Origin: Herbaspirillum sp. CF444 | Lineage (GTDB): Bacteria > Pseudomonadota > Gammaproteobacteria > Burkholderiales > Burkholderiaceae_D | Assembly (NCBI RefSeq): GCF_000282135.1 | Contig: NZ_AKJW01000115.1 | Span: 1-64,000, forward strand | Reading direction: 5' to 3' | DNA: 64,000 nt | In this document: piece after piece, positions 1 through 10,153 of the stretch | How the letters are laid out: every line of letters starts with the position of its first letter | Position numbering within the stretch: position 1 is the first letter of the stretch | Position numbers and translations under genes: made by a program | The notes under the pieces: generated by a model | Told to the model about the DNA's origin: nothing | Databases searched by the model: none | The model's input: the letters and a program-made list of their open reading frames with translations, nothing else

Positions 1-386
1 TGTGCGGCTGCCGCTGCCGCTGCCGGCTTGGCATCTGCAACGGCATCCTTGGCGGCGTCCTTGCCGTCCTTGGAGGGAATCTGGATCGCAATATCGTCAG
101 CCAGCGGGCGCGGCTCGGAATCGAGGATCATCGGCAACACGATGACCACCGCCAGCACCAGGGCAACGGCGCCGATCAGGCGGCGGCGCGCGCGCTTCTT
201 TTCCGGCAGTACGGGGTCGACGGACTCATCCTTGCCGGCTCTGCTGGACTTGCGGGAGTTTCCGGCGCTGCGGCTGTTGCGGCTGCTCTGTGCGGCCGAC
301 GACTCTCCTGCGGAACGCGAGAGGAATTCGCCCTGACCGGAAGCAGATTCCTGCTTGTTTTTACGAAAAAACGAGAACAAGCCCAT
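1..386 (-). CDS. SPOR-domain cell-division protein, DedD-like (partial)
   Basis: Only the N-terminal 128 residues are inside the window; the C-terminus lies before base 1. The protein starts MGLFSFFRKNKQ, has a Ser/Arg-rich cytoplasmic stretch, a basic patch KKRARRRL, one membrane segment (about residues 70-87) and an Ala/Lys/Asp-rich periplasmic linker. This layout (short cytoplasmic tail, one membrane helix, low-complexity linker) is that of DedD/FtsN-type proteins whose C-terminal SPOR domain binds denuded septal peptidoglycan. The SPOR domain itself is not visible. It follows folC on the same strand, the order commonly found in Burkholderiales (accD-folC-dedD-cvpA-purF), which supports the call. 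Confidence 0.75.
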   Translation of the reverse strand, partial: MGLFSFFRKNKQESASGQGEFLSRSAGESSAAQSSRNSRSAGNSRKSSRAGKDESVDPVLPEKKRARRRLIGAVALVLAVVIVLPMILDSEPRPLADDIAIQIPSKDGKDAAKDAVADAKPAAAAAAA

Positions 387-473
387 GCTGATCTATGTAA
401 GGTGGTCTGAAAAATGCCGATGACAAATGCACGCTGCAGCCGATGGCGGCCAACCGGAACAAAACGATAGAAC

Positions 474-1781
474 TCAATGCAATTCCGGCTTGCGGGCTTC
501 CATTACACCCGCAACGGTGAGGAAGGATCCGAAAACCACAATTCTATCATTCTCGGTAGCTCTGCTCTGTGCATTTGCGAATGCGGCAGCGGGCGTATCG
601 AAGGTTTCGATGGTGCAGGCCGCGTCGGGCTTGAATTCCGGCTCCACGCCCGCTTCCAGCAATTTGTCCTTCAATTGCTGCGCCGTCGCCGCGCGCGGCA
701 ACGGCAAGCCGGTGACGCACCAGTGATCGATCTTGCCCTTGAGCTGATTGATGACGCCTTCGATGTCCTTGTCCAGCATGGAGCCGAACACCGCGTAGGT
801 ATAGGGATGGAAACCCATGTTGTCGAGATTTTGCGCCAGCGTGGCGGCGGCGTGCGGGTTGTGCGCGACATCGAGGATCACCAGCGGCTGGCCCGGCAAG
901 ACCTGGAAACGCCCCGGCAACTCGACCGTGGCAAGGCCGGTGCGCACTTCTTGCGCGCCGATAGGCAATACGTCGCGCAAGGCTTCCAGCGCCGCCAGCG
1001 CAGCGGACGCGTTGAGCAACTGGTTGGCGCCGCGCAGGCTCGGATACGCCAGCGAATTGCGGCGCTGAGCGCGACCGCCGTAGGCCCACTGCTGCTTGTC
1101 GCCCTGATAGTTGAAATCGCGGCCCATCAGCCACAGATCGGCGCCGATGGCTTCCGCATGCCTGATCAGCGACTGCGGCGGCACCGGATCGCCGCAGATC
1201 GCGGTCTTGCCGGCGCGATAGATGCCGGCTTTCTCGAAACCGATTTCTTCGCGCGTGGTGCCGAGATATTCGGTGTGATCAATGTCGATGCTGGTGACGA
1301 TGCCGACGTCGGCGTCGATGACGTTGACGGCGTCCAGACGGCCGCCCAGACCGACTTCGAGGATCACGACGTCCATTCTGGCGTCCGCCAGCAACTTCAT
1401 GATGGCCAGCGTGGTGAATTCGAAATAGGTCAGCGAAATATCGCCGCGCTTTTCTTCCACCGCCTCAAACGCGGCGATCAGCGCGGCGTCGGATGCCGGC
1501 ACGCCTTCGACGCGGGCGCGCTCGTTGAAATGCAGGAAATGCGGCTTGATGTACAAACCCACGCGATAACCTGCGCGCATCAGGATCGACTCCAGCATGG
1601 CGCAGGTCGAGCCTTTGCCGTTGGTGCCCGCCACCGTGATGACGGGGCAATCGAAACGGATGTCGAGCTGTTCCTTGACCTTGCCGACGCGCTCGAGGCC
1701 CATGTCGATGGCCTTGCTGTGACGGGTTTCCAGGAGGGTCAGCCATTCGGCCAGGGTGGAAGGTTTTGCTTGCGCTTGCAT
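474..1781 (-). CDS. folC: Bifunctional folylpolyglutamate synthase / dihydrofolate synthase
   Basis: A 435-residue protein, normal length for FolC. It ATP-dependently joins glutamate to dihydropteroate and then extends the polyglutamate tail of reduced folates in the cytoplasm. The Mur-ligase-type P-loop GTNGKGS is at residues 52-58, and the family segment LEVGLGGRLDAVN follows in the central domain. The C-terminal Mur-ligase domain includes ILDVAHNPHAA, a conserved FolC motif. It lies between accD and a DedD-like gene, all on the minus strand. A terminator separates it from accD, so folC probably has its own promoter in the 160-base gap. Confidence 0.97.
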   Translation of the reverse strand: MQAQAKPSTLAEWLTLLETRHSKAIDMGLERVGKVKEQLDIRFDCPVITVAGTNGKGSTCAMLESILMRAGYRVGLYIKPHFLHFNERARVEGVPASDAALIAAFEAVEEKRGDISLTYFEFTTLAIMKLLADARMDVVILEVGLGGRLDAVNVIDADVGIVTSIDIDHTEYLGTTREEIGFEKAGIYRAGKTAICGDPVPPQSLIRHAEAIGADLWLMGRDFNYQGDKQQWAYGGRAQRRNSLAYPSLRGANQLLNASAALAALEALRDVLPIGAQEVRTGLATVELPGRFQVLPGQPLVILDVAHNPHAAATLAQNLDNMGFHPYTYAVFGSMLDKDIEGVINQLKGKIDHWCVTGLPLPRAATAQQLKDKLLEAGVEPEFKPDAACTIETFDTPAAAFANAQSRATENDRIVVFGSFLTVAGVMEARKPELH

Positions 1782-1865
1782 GAGTTGAATCTACAGTGAA
1801 TCCGAGATGACCTGCATGGAGCCGGGGAGCTCGATGAACGAGATTGAATGAGCTTGAATGACTTA

Positions 1866-1909
1866 AAAGCAAAAACCCGAACTTGCGTTGAAGGACGACA
1901 AGTCCGGGT
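1866..1909 (-). terminator. Rho-independent terminator after accD
   Basis: On the minus strand ACCCGGACTTG (1909-1899) pairs with CAAGTTCGGGT (1885-1875) with a 13-base loop, and the stem is followed by a T-rich tract (TTTTTGCTTTT). It lies 33 bases past the accD stop and is oriented to end the trp-accD transcript before folC. Confidence 0.8.
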
Positions 1910-1941
1910 CTGTGGTCTGCGATCTGTCTATGGCATCGCGA

Positions 1942-2814
1942 TCAGGAAACGGTTTCGGCCGCCTGATTTTGCAGCAATGCCAGCAAACGTGCGATTTCTT
2001 CGCGCATCTTGCGACGGTCGACGATCATGTCGATGGCGCCCTTGGTCACGAGGAACTCGGAGCGCTGGAAGCCTTCCGGCAACTTTTCGCGCACGGTGTT
2101 CTCGATCACGCGCGGACCGGCGAAGCCGATCAGGGCTTTCGGCTCGGCCATCACGACGTCGCCCATGAAGGCGAACGATGCCGACACGCCGCCCATGGTC
2201 GGATCGGTCAGCACGCTGATAAAGGGCAACTTCTTCTCGGACAGCTTGGTCAGCATGGAAGTGGTCTTGGCCATTTGCATCAATGACAACAAGCCTTCCT
2301 GCATGCGCGCACCGCCGGTGGCGGTGATGCAGATGAACGGCACTTTTTGCTCCAGCGCCATTTGCGCGCCGCGGGCGAAACGCTCGCCGACCACGGAGCC
2401 CATGGAACCGCCCATGAATTCGAATTCGAAGCAGGCAACCACGACCGGCAGGGTCATGATGGCGCCGCCCATGACGACCATGGCATCGGTTTCGCCGGTG
2501 GATTCCAGCGCGTCTTTCAGACGATCAGGGTATTTCTTGCTGTCTTTGAACTTGAGCGTGTCGACCGGCAGGGCTTCCTGGCCGATTTCATAACGGCCGC
2601 CTTCGTCGAGCAATGCGTCCAGGCGCGCACGGGCGCGGATACGCATGTGATGGCTGCACTTGGGGCAAACGTGGAGATTGGATTCCAGGTCGGTGCGATA
2701 AAGTACTGCTTCGCAGGACGGGCACTTGACCCATAAACCTTCGGGTATCGACTTCCGGCTTGCGGAATCGCTACGTTGAATTTGAGGCGGGAGTAATTTC
2801 TCTAGCCAGCTCAT
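1942..2814 (-). CDS. accD: Acetyl-CoA carboxylase carboxyltransferase subunit beta
   Basis: A 290-residue AccD, the beta half of the carboxyltransferase that with AccA moves the carboxyl group from carboxybiotin to acetyl-CoA in fatty-acid synthesis. The N-terminal zinc ribbon is visible as CPSC (Cys31, Cys34) and CPKC (Cys50, Cys53). The carboxyltransferase core follows, with the GGARMQEG segment. The start is supported by an AGAGG-type ribosome site just upstream. It is downstream of trpA on the same strand, the usual beta- and gammaproteobacterial trpFBA-accD-folC order, but a 283-base gap with a long palindrome separates it from trpA. Confidence 0.98.
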   Translation of the reverse strand: MSWLEKLLPPQIQRSDSASRKSIPEGLWVKCPSCEAVLYRTDLESNLHVCPKCSHHMRIRARARLDALLDEGGRYEIGQEALPVDTLKFKDSKKYPDRLKDALESTGETDAMVVMGGAIMTLPVVVACFEFEFMGGSMGSVVGERFARGAQMALEQKVPFICITATGGARMQEGLLSLMQMAKTTSMLTKLSEKKLPFISVLTDPTMGGVSASFAFMGDVVMAEPKALIGFAGPRVIENTVREKLPEGFQRSEFLVTKGAIDMIVDRRKMREEIARLLALLQNQAAETVS

Positions 2815-2942
2815 AGAAACCTCTTTCTAATTTCCGGTGGCGCATTGTACCAGAGCCGAAGACGCGCAACCGGAGACGATGATTTGATTGCTTTTTAGTA
2901 ATTTTCAACAACTTTACAGCCACAGCAGGGTCCTTTCGACAA

Positions 2943-3101
2943 CCAGAACCTGCTCAAGTCTGTAGCGAGAGACCATCAGCTGGCGGCCCCCGGAACGGAG
3001 CCCAGTTGAAACCCTTGGAATGTACTTCAGTACATGAGGATTTCGAGCACCGGACGACGCCAGATCATGGCCTCGCAGTAAGACTTTGGGCTGGTTCTTA
3101 C
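2943..3101. repeat. Long imperfect palindrome in the trpA-accD gap
   Basis: The two halves of this stretch are nearly self-complementary. AGAACC near 2946 pairs with GGTTCT near 3093, AGTCT (2958) with AGACT (3080), GCGAG (2965) with CTCGC (3072), CCAT with ATGG, and CTGGCG (2979) with CGCCAG (3058). Inside is a second hairpin (3008-3044, GAAACCC arm against GGATTTC with GTAC/GTAC at the tip). One edge touches the trpA stop codon. It could be a mobile palindromic repeat or a structured intercistronic RNA that sets accD expression; the sequence does not say which. Confidence 0.6.
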
Positions 3102-3895
3102 GCGTCCATGGCCTTGCGGATATCCGTCACGAAGGCCTGAACCGCTTCCACAGCGCGCTCGCGCGGCGTGTTTTCCAGTTCCTGAATGATCCGGCTGCCG
3201 ATCACGACCGCATCCGAAACCTGGCTCACCGCCTTGGCGGTGGCGCCGTCGCGGATGCCGAAACCGACGCCGATCGGCAATTTGACGTGCTTGCGTATTT
3301 CGGCAATGCGCTTGGCTACTTCAGCGGTATCGATGTTGCCGGCGCCGGTCACGCCCTTCAGCGAGACGTAGTAGCAGAATCCGCTGCTGACCTTGGCGAC
3401 TTGCCGGATGCGCTCGTCGGTCGACGTCGGCGCCAGCAGGAAAATCGGATCGAGGCCCTGCGCCTGCATCTTTTGCGCGAACTCTTCGCACTCTTCCGGC
3501 GGATAATCCACGATGATGGTGCCGTCCACGCCCGCCTCTTTCGCCGCGGCAATGAAGGCATCGACGCCGAAGCGTTCGAGCGGATTGGCATACCCCATCA
3601 GTACCACCGGCGTGGTCGCGTTGGTCTTGCGAAACTCGCGCACGCAAGCCAACACGTCGCGCGTGCTGATGTTGAATTTCAGTGCGCGCTCGCAGGCCCG
3701 CTGGATGACCGGACCTTCCGCCATGGGATCCGAAAAAGGCACCCCGAGTTCAAGGATATCGACGCCGCCGGCGACCAGCGCATGCAACAGCGGCACGGTC
3801 AGTTCGGGCGCCGGATCGCCGGCGGTGATGAAGGTGATCAGCGCCTTCTTGTTGGCTGCGGCCAGCGCAGTGAAAGTAGATTGGATACGGGACAT
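3098..3895 (-). CDS. trpA: Tryptophan synthase alpha subunit
   Basis: A 265-residue TIM-barrel subunit that cleaves indole-3-glycerol phosphate to indole and glyceraldehyde 3-phosphate. Catalytic Glu49 is present in [12 protein letters not shown]. At the place of E. coli catalytic Asp60 this protein has Glu60 (PMAEGP), a conservative change that keeps the carboxylate. The later segments PPEECEEF and GVGFGIRDG match the phosphate-binding parts of the family. It is 131 bases downstream of trpB and lies upstream of accD, all minus strand. Length and sequence leave little doubt about identity. Confidence 0.97.
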   Translation of the reverse strand: MSRIQSTFTALAAANKKALITFITAGDPAPELTVPLLHALVAGGVDILELGVPFSDPMAEGPVIQRACERALKFNISTRDVLACVREFRKTNATTPVVLMGYANPLERFGVDAFIAAAKEAGVDGTIIVDYPPEECEEFAQKMQAQGLDPIFLLAPTSTDERIRQVAKVSSGFCYYVSLKGVTGAGNIDTAEVAKRIAEIRKHVKLPIGVGFGIRDGATAKAVSQVSDAVVIGSRIIQELENTPRERAVEAVQAFVTDIRKAMDA

Positions 3896-3951
3896 GGTGT
3901 TGGAATGTGTTGTTCGTCGATGCGGCCAGCCCTGCTTTGTTTTTGCAGCTT

Positions 3952-3982
3952 ACGACCAACGGATTATGAGTCCGCTGGTCGT
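3952..3982 (-). repeat. Twelve-base-pair hairpin between trpB and trpA resembling a tRNA anticodon arm
   Basis: On the minus strand ACGACCAGCGGA pairs with TCCGTTGGTCGT around a seven-base loop CTCATAA. The lower loop and five closing pairs look like the anticodon arm of a CAU-anticodon tRNA, but no acceptor, D or T arm is present nearby, so it is not a tRNA gene. It lies in the 131-base gap of the trpBA transcript. Confidence 0.5.
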
Positions 3983-4026
3983 ATGCAGAGCTGGAGCCTT
4001 TTGCTGAGCCTTTTTATTAAGCTTAT

Positions 4027-5286
<1,260 letters not shown>

Positions 5287-5339
5287 GGGTATTCCTCTAG
5301 TGTTCTGGTGAGATGGCTGCCGGGATCAGGGATGGCAAA

Positions 5340-5999
5340 TCAGGCTTTGTCCGCCAATCGGACCGCGCTGATGAAAGCGGCAATCCTGGCGGCATCCTTG
5401 ATGCCCTTGGCTTGCTCGACACCGCTGCTGATGTCGACGGCGTGCGGGCGCACGCGCTGCACCGCGTCAGTCGCGTTTTGTACGCTCAAGCCACCACTTA
5501 AAACGACCCGAGGCGCGAGTTCTTCTGGAATGAGAGACCAATCGAAAACCTTTCCGCTGCCGCCGTATTGCTCGACCAGGGTGTCGAGCAAGAGCCCCGT
5601 GAAAAAGGGACTGGCGGAACGATAATCCTGTTCGTATTTTATCAAATCCTCAGGCGTGGTCGAGCTTCCGATGCGTGCTGCGCGCATAAAAGGCCGTTTG
5701 ACGGCTTGCGCAATCGCGGCGCACTGCTCCGGCGTCTCGTCGCCGTGGAATTGCAACAGCGACAAGGGCGCCTGCTCCAGCACGGCGCCGACTTCCTCGG
5801 CACCGGCATTGACGAACAATCCCACCGTCGAAACGAAGGGCGGCACTTGCCGGATCAGTTCCGCCGCTGCCGGGGCTGCGATGTAGCGCGGGCTCTTGGC
5901 GTAAAACACGAAGCCGACCGCGTCCGCGCCTGCCGCCACGGCGGCGGCAACGTCTTCGGCGCGGGTCAGGCCGCAAATCTTGATTCTGGTCCTGTGCAT
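5340..5999 (-). CDS. trpF: Phosphoribosylanthranilate isomerase
   Basis: A 219-residue TIM barrel that isomerises N-(5-phosphoribosyl)anthranilate to CdRP, the third tryptophan-specific step. The general base Cys9 is in the N-terminal KICGLTR motif. LQFHGDE and the C-terminal VLSGGL and DISSGVE segments are family hallmarks; the catalytic Asp is in DISSGVE. It is a stand-alone TrpF rather than a TrpCF fusion. It lies 77 bases downstream of truA and just upstream of trpB. Confidence 0.97.
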   Translation of the reverse strand: MHRTRIKICGLTRAEDVAAAVAAGADAVGFVFYAKSPRYIAAPAAAELIRQVPPFVSTVGLFVNAGAEEVGAVLEQAPLSLLQFHGDETPEQCAAIAQAVKRPFMRAARIGSSTTPEDLIKYEQDYRSASPFFTGLLLDTLVEQYGGSGKVFDWSLIPEELAPRVVLSGGLSVQNATDAVQRVRPHAVDISSGVEQAKGIKDAARIAAFISAVRLADKA

Positions 6000-6076
6000 G
6001 GTTGCTGGATGAGGTCGTGAGAGAACGTGGCAAGACAGGATAACGAGAGCGCTAGTCTAACCGATCCGGAGCCGGG

Positions 6077-6898
6077 TTACAGCCAGGGCCAGGATGCCTC
6101 TTCCTGCGGCAGCGCCCAGTACACCGGATAATCGACTTTGGCCAGATACAAACCGTCCGGCATGAAAGTGGGTGCGGCACGGCTGCGGTCCTTCTGCGCC
6201 AGCACCTGGGCGATCCACTCCGGCGGCTGCCGGCCGCTACCGACAAAAATCAGCGAACCGACGATGTTGCGCACCATGTGATGCAGGAAGGCATTGGCTT
6301 TCAGCGTAAAAACGATCATGTCGCCGTGGCGGCGCACCTGCAGCGACTCCATGGTGCGCACCGGCGACTTGGCTTGGCATTCCACGGCGCGAAACGCGGT
6401 GAAATCGTGCTCGCCGACCAGATGATCCGCCGCCTGCTGCATCAGGGCCGCGTCCAGCGGTCGAAAGGTCCAGCCGGCCTTGCCGGTCAGTAAAGGAGAG
6501 CGCACCGCGTGGTTGTACAACACATAGTGATAGGTGCGCGCCGTGGCGCTGAAGCGTGCATGGAAGCCGCCTTCACGCTCGGCGGCGGTGCGCCCGGGAC
6601 CGTCCTCCGCCGGCAACTCGCAAGCCCAGCGCACGGCAATCGACGATGGCAAAAAGGCATTGACGCCACGCACCCACGAGAACTTGTCGCGCACGATGTC
6701 GGTGTCGAAATGCACGACTTGTTCCAGCGCGTGCACGCCGGAATCCGTACGGCCGGCGCAAGTGGTATCGATGCCGACCAGCGTGAATTGCTTCAGCGCG
6801 GCCTCCAGTTTGTCTTGCACTGTCAGGCCATGCGGCTGGGTCTGCCAGCCCTGCCAGGAATTGCCGTCGTATTGGATGCCCAGCACGATGCGGCGCAT
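6077..6898 (-). CDS. truA: tRNA pseudouridine(38-40) synthase
   Basis: Converts uridines 38-40 of the tRNA anticodon arm to pseudouridine. The catalytic aspartate is in [10 protein letters not shown], and the typical [15 protein letters not shown] segment is present later. The open frame runs upstream to 7048, but its first codons lie in the U-tract of the fimV terminator, so those starts are unlikely. I place the start at the Met of [12 protein letters not shown] (274 residues), which lines up with the conserved KIALGIEYDG beginning of known TruA. Met at 6925 or GTG at 6988 are alternatives. No strong ribosome site is seen before any of them. Confidence 0.9.
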   Translation of the reverse strand: MRRIVLGIQYDGNSWQGWQTQPHGLTVQDKLEAALKQFTLVGIDTTCAGRTDSGVHALEQVVHFDTDIVRDKFSWVRGVNAFLPSSIAVRWACELPAEDGPGRTAAEREGGFHARFSATARTYHYVLYNHAVRSPLLTGKAGWTFRPLDAALMQQAADHLVGEHDFTAFRAVECQAKSPVRTMESLQVRRHGDMIVFTLKANAFLHHMVRNIVGSLIFVGSGRQPPEWIAQVLAQKDRSRAAPTFMPDGLYLAKVDYPVYWALPQEEASWPWL

Positions 6899-7037
6899 GG
6901 GACGCGAAGATTCCGCCGCATGCATTGAAGACTCGGTATCTGCACTTGCTTGCAGTTCGGCAGAAATGGGAAGAGTTAATTCGGTCACGGTAATTCGTTT
7001 CTGGGTTATTGCCAATACCTTATGTCTAGCGTGCATC

Positions 7038-7072
7038 AAAAAAAGCAAAACGGGCGCCAGCGTCGGCGCCCG
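7038..7072 (-). terminator. Rho-independent terminator after fimV
   Basis: The minus strand reads CGGGCGCC, a six-base loop, GGCGCCCG, then TTTTGCTTTTTTTG. This is a GC-rich eight-pair stem with a long U-tract, 38 bases after the fimV stop. It argues that truA is transcribed from its own promoter below base 7038. Confidence 0.88.
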
Positions 7073-7110
7073 TCTCCGGACCAGTCGTCATGCAGGGTAC
7101 GACTTCCTGC

Positions 7111-9822
7111 TTACGACAGCTTGGACAACATCTCCCTGGCGCGCTCAACCTGACTGTCACTGCCGCCGCGGATAACCTCATCCAGCAGTTCACGCGCGCC
7201 TTCCTTGTCGCCGATTTCCTGATATGCCGCAGCCAGATCCAGCTTGGTCGACATTTCGGAGGCAAAGGCGGACTCGTCGTCTTCCAGTACATCGGGCTTC
7301 GGCGCTTCGACCGGCTCAGGCAAATCGAGATCGATATTGTTGACCGCAGGCGAAGCCTTCGGCAAATCGTCCGCCCCAGCCTCATCGCCGCCGGCCTTGC
7401 CGCCGTCAAGCTCCAGATCGAAGTCGATCTTGCTGCCGATATCGGCGAGCGGTGCCGCACCCGGCTGGATTTCCGCGCTCTTGAAGTCGTCCAGGTCAAA
7501 TTCCAGGCCTTGCTCTTCCGGAGCAGGTGGCTCAGGTTCCGGCGCCTTCTCGACCATCGGTGCCGCCGGCGCTTCCTCGGCTTGCTCAACGTCTTCGGCA
7601 GAAGAGCCGCCGTACAGCGGGTTAGTCGGATCAAGCACGATGCCCATGGCAGCAGCCTGCGCCCACTCGTCGCCGATGCCGCCGGTGGCGCCATGCAGCT
7701 CCCTGGCGATGTCATTGAAGCCTTCGACATCCTGACGCTTGGAATAGATTTCCAGCAGCTTCAAACGAATGGCCTGGCGGTTCGGATCGGTCTTCAGCGC
7801 CAGGCGCAAGATGTCCTCGGCCTGCTCGTCGCGGCCATAGGAAATGTACATGTCCGCTTCCGAGATCGGATCAACGGCGTCTGCCGCAGCGGCCACTTCA
7901 GGCACCGCCTCGGGAGCGGTCGCGACGACGGCTTCGGGGGTGGTTTCAATCTCCGCCGCGGTCGCGGTGGTTTCTGGAGTCGGCTCAGGTTCTTTGGCTG
8001 CCTTCGCCGGCTCATCCTCCTTGTCTGCATCGGCGGAGGCGGCAGTTGCCGCTTTCTTCCGATTATTGCGAACGCGCACCACGCCCCATCCTGCGAGCAA
8101 TGCGACCAAGGCGCCCGCGCCTGGCAAGACGAAAGGATTGTCCTGGATGTTGTCGAAGAAATTGGCTTTGGCTGCCGGGGCAGGCACGGCGGCCTTCGGC
8201 TTGACCTGCTCAGGCGTTGCTGCCGGGGCAGGCGCAGCGACGGGCGCCGGTGTTTCCGGTTTAGGTTGCTCGGCAGGCGCTTCGGCAGGTTTCGCTTCCG
8301 CCGGCTTTTCCTCAGGCTTGGCTGCGGCTGCCGGGGCCGGTTGCGGCGCAGGCGTTTCCGGCTTGGCGACAGCCATCTTTTGCTGCTCGCTCATTTCCGC
8401 CAGGGACTTGTTCTTGATCTCGAGCAGTTTTTGCAAATCGCTGACGTTTTTCTCGAGCGCCTTGACGCGCTCGTTCGCTTCGGCGATCGCCTTGTCGGCG
8501 GCGATTTTTTCCTCGGCGGCGGCCTTCTCGGCTGCAACGCGATCGTTTGCGCCGGCCTTGGAAAGCTGCAGCTTGTCCTTGGCATCGCCCGTGCCGGATT
8601 TTTCTTCCACGCGCGCCGTCACTTTGCCACTGCTGCTTTGCTTGGTATCGCCTGCTTTGCGGGAAGGGCCATTGGCGACCTGACCGGCCAACTTATTGCG
8701 ATAAGCGTTGAAATCCTGCGCCTGCGCCACCACGGTGGTGCGCGCTTCGCCCTTGTCCACAGCGCCTGCGGTTGCCGCATCCGGCACCGACAACACACGA
8801 CCGGCGCGCAAACGATTAATGTTGTCGCCGATGAAGGCATCCGGATTGGCGCGGTACAAAGCGACCAGCATCTGGTCCAGCGACACCGTATTGTCTTTGG
8901 TGCGATTGGCGATTTCCGCCAGCGTATCGCCTTCCTTCACATGGTAGGTCTTGCCGTCCGTTTTGGCGTCCTGCTTGGCGGCGCTGCCTTTACCGGCCTT
9001 GCCGCGCTTGCCGGAAGCGACTGCAGGCGTTGCTGCGGACTCCTCCGCTTTGACCTCGGTCTTCGCCGGTACGGTCTTTTCCGCCACGGCAGCCGGTACC
9101 GGCGCATTGGTCAAACCGTTCTGGTCGCCGCTGCGTCCGTTGCGAATCAGCTCTTCCGCCTGGCTGGAAGGAGCGGATTTCGTGACAATCCTGGACGTTG
9201 GTTCTTCATCGCTGTTGTTGATGGCTGCTACTGCCGCAGCCGGCGCAGGAGTCGCTGCCGGCGCCGATGCGGCCGCCGGCTTCGCCGGTACGGCAACAGC
9301 GGCCGGAGCATTCGCTGCAGGTTTGGCGGCAGGCGCTGCTGCGGGCGGAGTTACGGGAGGAGTTGCGGGCGCCGCTTGTGCACTTTGCGGCTTGCGCATA
9401 TCCGGCGGATCGAGCAGGAAGGTGTATTCACGCACCAGGCGCGAACCGCCGCCGCTCAACTCCAGCAACAAATCGACGAAGGGCTCGTTGATCGCCTGCG
9501 ACGAGCTGATGCGGATCAGTTGCTTGCCTTGGCGTTGCTCAACCGAAAAACGCAGCGACGACAGCACCGGATTGAAATCGATGTTGGCCTTCTTGAAAGC
9601 GTCCGCCGGTGCGAGTCGGGCGACCAGCGCGCCCTCTTCCTCTTTCGACACCGAGTTCAACTCGATTTCCGCGCGCAGCGGCTGCCCCAGCGACGAGAGC
9701 ACCGTGAGCTTGCCCAGTCCGGCGGCATGCGCCGCCATGGGCAGCGCCAATGCCAGGGTCACGGCGGCACTCAGTTTTTTCAGACGGGACAGCGCAAACT
9801 TGTTATCAGTGTATAGAGGCAT
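7111..9822 (-). CDS. fimV: FimV/HubP-family polar peptidoglycan-binding protein
   Basis: A 903-residue protein of the FimV/HubP family, which organises cell-pole processes such as type IV pilus assembly. A signal peptide ends around AAHA (residue 33). The FimV N-terminal domain follows, then Ala/Pro-rich linker, a LysM motif (TYHVKEGDTLAEIANR, about residues 288-340), a coiled-coil stretch, an Ala/Pro/Glu-rich segment, one membrane helix around residue 565-580, an acidic cytoplasmic part, and the C-terminal FimV TPR-like domain ending EREMLSKLS-like (VERAREMLSKLS). The single-pass topology and LysM/acidic-tail layout match the family. It stands alone between asd and truA, with its own terminator. 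Confidence 0.93.
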   Translation of the reverse strand: MPLYTDNKFALSRLKKLSAAVTLALALPMAAHAAGLGKLTVLSSLGQPLRAEIELNSVSKEEEGALVARLAPADAFKKANIDFNPVLSSLRFSVEQRQGKQLIRISSSQAINEPFVDLLLELSGGGSRLVREYTFLLDPPDMRKPQSAQAAPATPPVTPPAAAPAAKPAANAPAAVAVPAKPAAASAPAATPAPAAAVAAINNSDEEPTSRIVTKSAPSSQAEELIRNGRSGDQNGLTNAPVPAAVAEKTVPAKTEVKAEESAATPAVASGKRGKAGKGSAAKQDAKTDGKTYHVKEGDTLAEIANRTKDNTVSLDQMLVALYRANPDAFIGDNINRLRAGRVLSVPDAATAGAVDKGEARTTVVAQAQDFNAYRNKLAGQVANGPSRKAGDTKQSSSGKVTARVEEKSGTGDAKDKLQLSKAGANDRVAAEKAAAEEKIAADKAIAEANERVKALEKNVSDLQKLLEIKNKSLAEMSEQQKMAVAKPETPAPQPAPAAAAKPEEKPAEAKPAEAPAEQPKPETPAPVAAPAPAATPEQVKPKAAVPAPAAKANFFDNIQDNPFVLPGAGALVALLAGWGVVRVRNNRKKAATAASADADKEDEPAKAAKEPEPTPETTATAAEIETTPEAVVATAPEAVPEVAAAADAVDPISEADMYISYGRDEQAEDILRLALKTDPNRQAIRLKLLEIYSKRQDVEGFNDIARELHGATGGIGDEWAQAAAMGIVLDPTNPLYGGSSAEDVEQAEEAPAAPMVEKAPEPEPPAPEEQGLEFDLDDFKSAEIQPGAAPLADIGSKIDFDLELDGGKAGGDEAGADDLPKASPAVNNIDLDLPEPVEAPKPDVLEDDESAFASEMSTKLDLAAAYQEIGDKEGARELLDEVIRGGSDSQVERAREMLSKLS

Positions 9823-10153
9823 GTTTGTATGGTTTTAGATAGACGTTCTACTAAAGAAGGCCTGAAGACCAAAATTTATTTCATCGATGACAATCAAAAA
9901 ATCGACAACTCAACCAAAGCCCTCCAGTGCCATGAAGCAATGGATTTGCACATCCCTCATAGTAAGGGGCTTTAATGACCGGATTGTTGACAGTGATGAG
10001 ATAAATTCTGATTTTCAACATATCATCAAGAACTTAGGCCTGCAAGTGTAACCAAGTTCTCAAGATGGTCAAAACCCGTCAACATTCCGATGAAGGAATG
10101 TTTGACGGGTTTGCGTTGCAAATTGACAACGGAAGGTCAGCCCTTCCGCGCAA
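9823..10153. other. Intergenic region upstream of fimV and downstream of asd
   Basis: This 331-base gap has no convincing gene. The part next to fimV is AT-rich and presumably holds the fimV promoter, though I cannot pick a clear -35/-10 pair. The asd-proximal end contains a terminator (10072-10112). Confidence 0.6.
10071..10112 (-). terminator. Rho-independent terminator after asd
   Basis: Inverted repeat AAACCCGTCAAACATTCC against GGAATGTTGACGGGTTT (one bulged base), closed by a short loop and followed on the minus strand by TTTTGACC. It begins 42 bases past the asd stop and is the strongest hairpin in this gap. Confidence 0.85.

Noticed and set aside
2943..3101. Could the long hairpin be 6S RNA?
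   Set aside because: It has a long stem with inner bulges like 6S RNA, but it touches the trpA stop codon, lies in the trp-accD transcript and lacks the usual ssrS neighbours, so I kept it as an unnamed palindrome.
3945..3990. A CAU-anticodon tRNA gene
   Set aside because: Only the anticodon arm is present; acceptor, D and T arms are missing on both sides.
7090..9816. A 908-codon frame opposite fimV
   Set aside because: Gly/Arg-rich low-complexity translation, antisense to the Ala/Pro/Glu-rich FimV, so it is a composition effect.
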